From Marasmius tenuissimus (lineage: Eukaryota > Basidiomycota > Agaricomycetes > Agaricales > Marasmiaceae), in assembly GCA_029532415.1 (NCBI GenBank), contig JAQOTA010000062.1, forward strand, positions 434,001-498,000: 64,000 nucleotides of DNA, written 5' to 3'. Shown here piece by piece: positions 56,954-64,000 of this stretch. How positions within the stretch are numbered: position 1 is the first letter of the stretch; every line of letters starts with the position of its first letter. The translations under genes were made by a program, and so were the position numbers. The notes below the pieces were generated by a model. That model did no database searches. It was not told where the DNA came from and saw only the letters and a list, made by a program, of their open reading frames with translations.

Positions 56954-58827
56954 ATGGGATTAAGACATGATCTTGCAAAGGATTTTCGATCCAAACCTCC
57001 GAAAAAAATCGATTTTGATGACCTCAACTCGCAGACGAAGCGAGTTTTGACGACGCTAGATCATGCAGCGGAAGTGCTTGTCGACAAAAATGGGGGTACT
57101 GCAGCTGTCGAAGCCGCTGTGAGCGCACTGGACCGAAACTGGTTGCTGATATGGCCCTGGATGGATGTGATGGTACAAGCCATTCGGGAGGACCCTTTAC
57201 CGTCGACGTCAGAGGGTTTTCTGGTCCTGCAGACCTTCTACGCCATGGCACTCGTAATCCTCGTTTATCCCGCCTCCAACCCCGCCCACGAAGACGACCG
57301 ACATCTGAGCCAGGGCAAACTAGCGCACCTTGTCGAATCGTATCCCACCGTAATTCTTCACCTCATGTCGATATGGGTGCGCGCAACCGAATTGGGACTG
57401 GGCCCCACAATCGTGGCAGGAGCACTGCACGCTATCGTTCTCTGCTTGGAATCTCTCACAGGCAACGAGAAAGCAGTTGGGTAGTCTCAGCAGCGTCTTT
57501 TGCAGGGCGAAGTTCTTAGCGGGTTTAAGACTACCATACTCGATGGGAAACTGAACATATCGCGGACCTGTTTGAAGGGAATTGCCCACGAGCTGTCTTT
57601 GCCTTCCCCCGACTTCAGAGTTCTCTACGAACATTTCCTCTCCTCCAATATCTCTATCACATCAATATCGGCTGGTGCGGAATGTGCGCCTTGGAATGCC
57701 TTGGTTTTTATTCGATGGGTTTGCTCGATATTGGAGAAGCTCACCCTTCCCGCCCATCACTTCCGACCGTATGATCCCCGAAAGCAATCAAGTACCACGA
57801 AAGCAATGTGCTTGGTCGAATGCCTCCATTTCATCGTAAATCAGCTCAACATGGATGCGTACCTGGGCATTCCAGTTGTAGACGGCGGACTGCTTCTGCA
57901 TCTCTGCAAATTGAAACATGTTATAGCCGATCACCCCTTCCTATCTCCAGATAGGGAGCAGAAGCACACCACGATGCTTCGGGCCTCATTCTTCCACACG
58001 ACAAACCTACTCCTTATGCTCGCCCGTTACTCAATGCACCGACCAGTTGCTGTCCGAGTCCTGCGGTCGATGCAGAAAATCGAAAGCCTAGGACTAGACA
58101 GCTGGGATAGTGTCGACGACGGAGGTAGAGGGTATTTCAAGCAAATCCAAGCTACATGGCAGTCTCTCAAACATGAGGCTACTCAGCGTGTATCGGAGGG
58201 TGACATCTACTGGAGCGCTGATGCAAAGGAATTCTGTGCGAACGCGAACGCGAGTACCTCTCCTCTCTGGATGTACATCAGGCCTGGATCTGAGCCGCAC
58301 GACAACAGTGTACCAATACACAGGTTTATGGAGTTTGCGCCTTTCTCCGTTGTTCCGGATGCAAGAGCTCAGTTTACTGCTCGTATGAATGTCAAAAAGA
58401 GGACTGGAAATTGACCCACAAAAAGACATGCCAGTCTACGCAGTCCCACATAAGAGGTGCGAATAGTTGTGCCATCACTGGAGTGAGATATCTACTAACA
58501 ATACATTCTTCTCGAGCAGATGGTCTATACTTTCGGCTCCCAGGACTTCTGGATGTGTCACTGCTACAGTCCAGCTTCGTCCGCGACTTTGAACGTAATG
58601 ATTTGAGGACGAAAGCCAAGGCCGCTTTCAAGGCCTTTGTGGCGAAGCACGGCGTTGAGCCTGTGATATGGGTCGACTATAGACGACCAGGCTCTGCAGA
58701 GGCCGATGCGTTTTCAGTCGAAGAGTCTCGGAAGAAGAGAAACGAATTCGGGGATGGAGAGCCCATTGTGATTGACGAGACTGAAAGGGTGTTTTGGCGT
58801 ATGCAGTTATACCTTTCCGAGGGATGA
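56954..58827 (+). pseudogene. MYND zinc-finger protein with one in-frame stop
   Basis: The exons are 56954-58249, 58324-58456 and 58520-58827, 579 codons in all. The long helical N-terminal part (MGLRHDLAKDF, DRNWLLIWPWMDVM, AYLGIPVVDGGLLLHLCKLK) is typical of the agaric MYND proteins. The finger is split by an intron. FCANAN precedes it; VYGVCAFLRCSGCKSSVYC and then SYECQKEDW and LTHKKTC follow, giving the Cys and His zinc ligands. The intron starts with GC rather than GT (GCGAGT...ACACAG), and its position matches the paralog's GT-AG intron. The frame is broken once by TAG at 57482-57484, between NEKAVG and SQQRLL, although homology to the paralog continues on both sides. It may be a recent pseudogene, a read error, or removal of the stop by an intron I could not confirm. 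Confidence 0.72.
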
Positions 58828-58993
58828 ACTGTCGTCCACTGGTGGTATCGCACCATGACCTCACTGTGCGTTCGGAGACCCTGACACGACGTAGTAGGCG
58901 CCGCGGTTGTAGGTAACATACTTGGACATTTATCAAAGCCTGTACTTCCTAGAAGATACTATGACCATTACCGTGCTAACAGCTATATCTCTA

Positions 58994-61013
58994 CTATAGG
59001 GCGACAGACTCGCTTGAAGCATCTGACCCTCTCGAAGCGTCCGATTCGCTTGAATCGTCTTCGGACTTGCCGGATGCTTCTGACTCGCTGGAAGATTCCG
59101 ACCCACTCGAAACTTCTGGCGATCCTGTCGCTTCAGGAAATTGCCAGGTCAAGTCGCGATACGAGAATATTAGCGGGCTGCGGCAGGGAGAACCGGCTAT
59201 CCCAAGTGGGAACGACGCGTATAAGAGAACACCACGCGCACCGGGGGTATCTCCGGGCCCTCGCACGATGTTTCCTCCAAGTTCCCTTAACCTCTCATCG
59301 AAATGCATCTCCAGGAGCGTACGAAGCTCTAACGTGAGATAGTGTGCATAGTTGACCCATACCACAAGCTCGGTGCTTTCCTCCATCGTACCCTCCTCAA
59401 GGAGGGTCATAACCCACGCTTTGACAACTTCCTTTGTGAGGACTTCGAGAACCTGGAATTGCAACACCTTTATCTCTAAAGTACCCAGGAGCTGGTCAAA
59501 CTTGCCGACCGCACGAGAAAAAGTATCAGCTAGGGCTACAAGTGAAAGTAGCGGCGACTCACGTCGAATATCGGATCACATCGTTTGGCAAAAACTCTTA
59601 TGCGACGCTTTCCTATCTTTCTTCTGACACGTCTCTGAGCAGTACGACGTGTTTTGGTATCCAGAACAGCGTGAAAATGAAGACGGGGCGTAGATCTGGG
59701 TATTGGTGCACTACACGGATCGATAATATCAGTCGGTTTGGCATATAGGCGATTCAATTGACGACTCTCACAGTCTCGTTGCAACAAATTTCCTGTGCGG
59801 GTATCGTCCACTGTACTGATTCACGATGAAGGGCCTCGATTTCGAGACTACCCCAGCTTCGTCTGAGTATTTCTGTAACGGTAGGGTCTTCAACACCGGC
59901 CCAATCATCCAATTCCGTCCTCTCGATAACGGATAACGCGCACCGCGATTGGATGATGGAATAAGCAACTTGTAAGTGCTGAGAGCAAGAATGATACGGT
60001 TGGTATAGCCGGAACGATTTTTGAAGGCTATTTGTCAAGAGGGGAATAGATCTTCCAACGGCCACCCATGAGGTCTTTCATTTTGCAGACATGGAGAAGG
60101 AGTCCTGCATCCAACACTGAAATGCCTAGATACGCGTCGGCATCGAGGGAATAGGTAATGTAAAGGACACATTCCTCTAGACAGGGGTATTTGACATCTT
60201 CCGACTGTTTGGCTGAGTCGAGTGGTTTATACCGACGAAGAGCGAGTTTCTTGATTACCGTGCACACCTATCGGACAGCATCCCTCGCGGGAGTATGGTC
60301 CCCTCGGGATCCAAGTGATGCTACGAGGATGCTGGTGACGAGCATGTGATCCCGAATAACGGTGAAGTCAGGAGAGGACATCGAAAGTCGCGAATGTTCC
60401 CTTTCATATTCACCCTCGGTACATCCCAGCGCCGAGCTTCCATGTTGGTTTCAATCTCCTTCAGCACTCGGGCTGGAAGACCACGTTCGTAGATTTCGTT
60501 CTCCATGTTGAGGAGAATGAAACACAGAGTGACTGCATGCAGCAGCCCTGATAGATACCCCTCGTTAAGCCCGATGTTGCATCCATGCTGCCATATTCCG
60601 ATGAGAGCCGCAATCACCATAGGCGTTGATTCGACTAGGGCTTTTAGCTTCTTCTGCTTTGCCTCCGTATCAAATAGGGAATTTCCGATGGGATAGAGGA
60701 GCAGAGAATGGTTCACGCCAACGAAGAGTTCCATACGTATAAGCCCCAACTCTGTTGAAGGGACAGGGTTATCTTGCATTCCTCGTGCCAGTGCAGCTAT
60801 TCAAGGCCATACAAACGACCAATTTTTGTCCAGTGCTTCGACAATTGCGAGTGCCATGGACGATGACGAGCTCAGGCTGTCATCGACTAAGATTTGAGCG
60901 ACATGAATGAGAGTTTCGTGGGCGCGTGCAGTTTGCGAGTTGAAATGATCAAAATCGATGTTATTCGGAGGCGTAGAAAGACATATCCTCGCAATATCCT
61001 GCAGTAGGCCCAT
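58994..61013 (-). pseudogene. Decayed MYND-protein paralog
   Basis: It faces the first MYND gene tail to tail. It starts MGLLQDIARICLSTPPNNIDFDHFNSQ at 61013. An in-frame TGA at 60801-60803 replaces the second Trp of the WPW motif. Frames shift again near 60350, where DFTVIRDHMLVTS continues the homology in another frame. The finger reads RCSGYQNTSYCSETCQKKD with Tyr in place of a zinc Cys, and TAG or TGA codons follow in the neighbouring frames. The C-terminal part (59467-58994) is open and ends in a Ser/Glu/Asp-rich tail (SESSSESEASGKSEDDSSES) absent from the other copy. Confidence 0.75.
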
Positions 61014-61019
61014 CTCTGT

Positions 61020-62120
61020 TTCGCTGAAACAAAGCTCTCCGTATAAGACACGTCATGACTCGTCGTCTTAAAATCCTAGCAGTATGTTCTGTCGAGTCAG
61101 CTTGATTCCAGTATGGAACAACATAACCACGCACCTTTCAGACCTTGAGAGGATCTCCCGTTGTAGCATAACCTTTAACCTTCATTATATGAATCTTCGA
61201 GATCGGCTGGAGCCTACTGGCAGAGTCGAGATGTATGATGAACGAAAGTGATCAAGGGTCTACTGCAGGTAACACGGGTAACGGCATTGGCCAGAAGCCG
61301 GCCCTGCCTCGGGCCGAAGCTCGTCTTTTCCGTTGGCGATGGGCATACATTGACAAACGCTCGTGAACTCATCCCTGATCCAACACCACAGCCCGCCGCA
61401 TATCCGCGCAAAGGAATCTCACAATGGACGCAACTCACCCTATCGCATTCAAACGAGCTCTCTCAGGTGCCCTTGTCTAGAAGATTCGACGTCAACTTGC
61501 TTCACAGTGATGAGCAAGCTCAACCTAGCCTCGAATGAATATCTGACGGAGAATGGAGGAAATCCCCAGTGGACTCGGTGTTCGAGCCTCGATGCTCATG
61601 CATCATGTCGGGAGATTGGGCGTTACAGGTGTGTCAACGAATCTTGGCTGCCACAGTCTACAAAAAGCTCTCGAAGCTTCCCATCGTTATTTCCAGTAGT
61701 ACGCGCGGGTCTGGTGGTCCGATTCTCTGAACAATCCATTGGTTTGATTAGAAAGCGAGCTCGCTTTTGAGGTGCGAACGCTACGATCTTGCATTTCCAG
61801 TTCCTTACAGACACCAGGATCGAATACACCAAGTATCTCCGCCGCTGACACAATTTTCAAAGCGGACAAAGAAGGATGCTTGTCATTGAGGGCGAAAAGA
61901 GAAGAACTCGTTGCCAGCAGGTCTGCTAGGTGGTAATTGTACAACCAGGTGCATCGTATTACCCTCTTTTTGTGCCGCAGATAACTCACGTAGTCATTTG
62001 GTGTGCCGTCTTGATATTCAAGTTATGTATTGGCCTATTGACACATTCGGGCATTACGGATAATTCTCCCTCATTCCCTGAATTCAAGGCGTGAACGTGG
62101 AACTTCCGGCACACCACCTT
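61020..62120. other. No supportable gene
   Basis: Short frames on both strands have no recognisable family. From about 62080 the sequence matches the 3' flank of sulfotransferase copy 1 (GCGTGAACGT, then AACTTCCGGCACACCACCT). Confidence 0.4.
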
Positions 62121-62130
62121 CACCGGCTTC

Positions 62131-63286
62131 TCACACGCTGTACTGCAGTAAATATTGATAGTCTTCCATCGCTTCCTGCACCTTCTTCCGCAAAACTTTG
62201 GCCGTATCCTCATCCCATTCCTCCACCCATTCTGCTTCCTCCGTCTCGATATCCAAAGGCTTATTGTATTTCTTCCAAGATCAGATTAGTACTGGTCGTA
62301 GCAGCATACGACTTGTCAACTATACTCACCGGATCCAAAACAACTCCATTTGACTCGTTCAAAGTCTTGAGAAAGGCATCCCCAGCCTTGGTACCCTTCC
62401 CTATCTCGGGTTTATCCCAATTATACCTTATCCCTCCCTCGTCCAACCCTAAGATATCGCACACCTTCTTCATCTGACCTTGTGGATTTTTCACCAACTT
62501 CTCTCCGTCTACAACAATTGGCAGGGTTGCATCGGCGGCTTGGCCTCCATCTTTCCCAACCCCCCCATAGGACTTGAAGGAGTCAAAAACCAATCTCTCC
62601 CATTTGTAGCTCGTGTAAACAGGGAACTCGGGATGCGACGGGTCCACTCCCATACCGCTACTTAGGAAAGCTCGATAAGCGGAAGGGGTCGCATGGGCAG
62701 GGTGACGAATAGTTATGATGGGTGTGAACGAGAAGAAAAACCTATCCGGGATGAGAGTTGGGTTCGAATAGAGTTTCAGATCGAGCTCTCTGTTCTCCAC
62801 AGCCCCGAGGGTGGACGAGTTCGTGGGTACATCGAACTTGTGATCCACAACTACAGGCGTTGGCCAAGTCGTGCGCCCCGGCACGTTGATGTGGGAGTTG
62901 ACGAACAAAGACGACATGAGGTGGAATGGATGGTCCATCGCCAAGAGTTGCTTGCCCTAACCGACAAATCACGATCAGACTACAGAATGGTTTCGAAGGA
63001 CCAACTTACTCACCTTCGACTCAGCATCCAGAGTGCTCCTCTGCAAGTTATCCAGAAAGTTCTGCCAGCTAGCCTTCGATACAGTATCGTCATCCAGCCC
63101 ACAAGCATCACGTACTGCTTTCGGGCTCAATGACGCCTGTCTATCGACCCCAACATGATATACGGGAAAGCAGGCCGATGGGTGAGCCGATTGGTATGCT
63201 GGATGCCCACTAAGAAGTTGATAGAAGAGATGAGAGCCGGAGCGCGGATGGGCGAAGACAAAGACACGACGGTGTTGCTCAGCCAT
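62131..63286 (-). CDS. Sulfotransferase-like P-loop protein, copy 5
   Basis: The three exons are 63286-63014, 62956-62330 and 62271-62131, giving 346 residues. The N-terminal FVFAHPRSGSHLFYQLLSGHP is closest of all copies to the canonical sulfotransferase loop, with Gly after PRS. IRHPAHATPS (residues 174-183) supplies the Arg and Ser expected to bind the 3'-phosphate of PAPS. LVKNPQGQMKKVCDILGL follows. It carries the longer VGKDGGQAADATLPIVVDGEK segment shared with copy 1. It is about 37 kb from the other intact copies and outside the span between the two mating subloci. The frame is intact and the promoter module is conserved. Confidence 0.85.
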
Positions 63287-63490
63287 GATTGTTAGTGCCA
63301 ATACCTGGGGAAGGAGTGTATGAGCTTGGTTTGCCTTCCGAGAGTCCAGGTGCTTATATATTGGAGGCATAGGCGCGAATGAATAAAGGCCTGGTGACTG
63401 GGTGTGAACGGCCCGTGTATTTCACCATCTACTTGACATGGAGGTTTCTCAGCCTTCCTCGGTTTTTTCTCCAACCGATGTGGTATACGA
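63287..63490 (-). promoter_or_regulatory. Conserved promoter module of sulfotransferase copy 5
   Basis: TATATAAG (63353-63360) and the GGCCTTTATTCATTCGCG and GGGCCGTTCACACCCAGTC blocks match the modules of copies 2 and 3. The match to the inserted fragment at 33.3 kb is closest here. Confidence 0.6.
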
Positions 63491-63739
63491 ACAGTTATTC
63501 TTCTTCCCGTGCAATCCGCGTCGTAGCGGTCTTTTGTATCTGTGTACAGCCTGAGTGCCGTCATGCCGTCGGGCGGTCAAACCTTCTGATTCTGAGGTAC
63601 GGCAGGCCGCAGGACCGAATCGCCGTGTGGCAGGCTTGGGCATATCTCACCCGAAATCTATTTCAACAAATTTGATGAAGGGAGAGCGTTCTCTTGTTGT
63701 AGTGAAGAGACTTGTGGAGTCAGAGGGGTGTCTACCAAT

Positions 63740-64000
63740 TTAAAGTCCCAGTATTAGAGCATATTCATAGGCCTTGAACGTGTCAAAAAATAGTCTTACC
63801 CAGTTATGAATTTTGGTAACGGGGAAATCGGAATGCGAGATTCTTACACCCATCTTTTGCCACGCTCGATAATCCGACGGAGTTGCATGTGCTGGATGAC
63901 GGATGGTGAAGATTGGCACAAACGAGAAGAAAAATCTGTCCGGGATGAGAGTTGGGTTTGAATAGAGCTTTGGGTCGAGCTCCCTGCCTTTCGCGACCTC
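63740..64000 (-). pseudogene. Sulfotransferase-like fragment at the window edge
   Basis: The minus strand reads RELDPKLYSNPTLIPDRFFF, then FTIRHPAHATPSDYRAW and FDTFKAYEYA, matching the middle exon of the other copies (about residues 147-220). After that the frame ends at TAA and the C-terminal part (DPQGQMKKVCD onward) is missing. The upstream part lies outside the window. It is more diverged from copies 1-3 and 5 than they are from one another. Confidence 0.75.

Overview
The window is fungal nuclear DNA, almost certainly from a mushroom-forming basidiomycete (Agaricomycetes). Genes carry many 45-75 bp GT-AG introns. Gene families typical of that group appear: STE3 pheromone receptors, CAAX pheromone precursors, an M35 metallopeptidase with HEGTH, a DUF6533-type membrane protein and MYND-finger proteins. 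I cannot name the species.

The centrepiece is a B (pheromone/receptor) mating-type locus in two parts about 40 kb apart. Sublocus 1 (9.7-14.8 kb) holds one STE3-type receptor (10656-12680, minus) and three pheromone precursors ending in CIIA (9748-9954 minus, 13604-13813 minus, 14517-14735 plus). Sublocus 2 (53.2-55.7 kb) holds a second receptor (53199-54933, plus) and a very short precursor ending in CVVA (55588-55704, plus). In such systems a farnesylated pheromone from one mate activates the receptor of a compatible partner. Sublocus 1 sits between diverged inverted repeats (about 8.2-9.2 kb and 15.4-16.3 kb).

The DNA between the subloci is heavily duplicated. A sulfotransferase-like family has four intact genes (17.5-18.6, 21.1-22.2, 24.4-25.5 and 62.1-63.3 kb, all minus), one fragment inserted at 33.3-33.6 kb and one fragment running off the right edge. 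The first three lie in a direct tandem array of roughly 3-4 kb units. Two duplicated blocks (about 30.5-34.6 and 37.3-39.8 kb) each contain an M35 peptidase gene and a small possible PD-(D/E)XK-like gene. In the first block the peptidase is intact and the partner is broken; in the second it is the reverse.

Left flank: a decayed tyrosine-recombinase/DIRS-like retroelement (1.7-3.9 kb), a cluster of GTTTAAAC palindromes (4.6-4.96 kb) and a secreted glycine-rich protein gene (6.4-7.3 kb). Right part: an NmrA-like oxidoreductase (47.1-48.3 kb), a seven-helix DUF6533-type protein (48.9-50.2 kb), and two MYND-finger paralogs facing each other (57.0-58.8 and 59.0-61.0 kb), both with in-frame stops. 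Large stretches between these genes are repeat-derived or show no supportable gene. Exon boundaries were read by eye from splice signals, reading frame and comparison between paralogs in the window.
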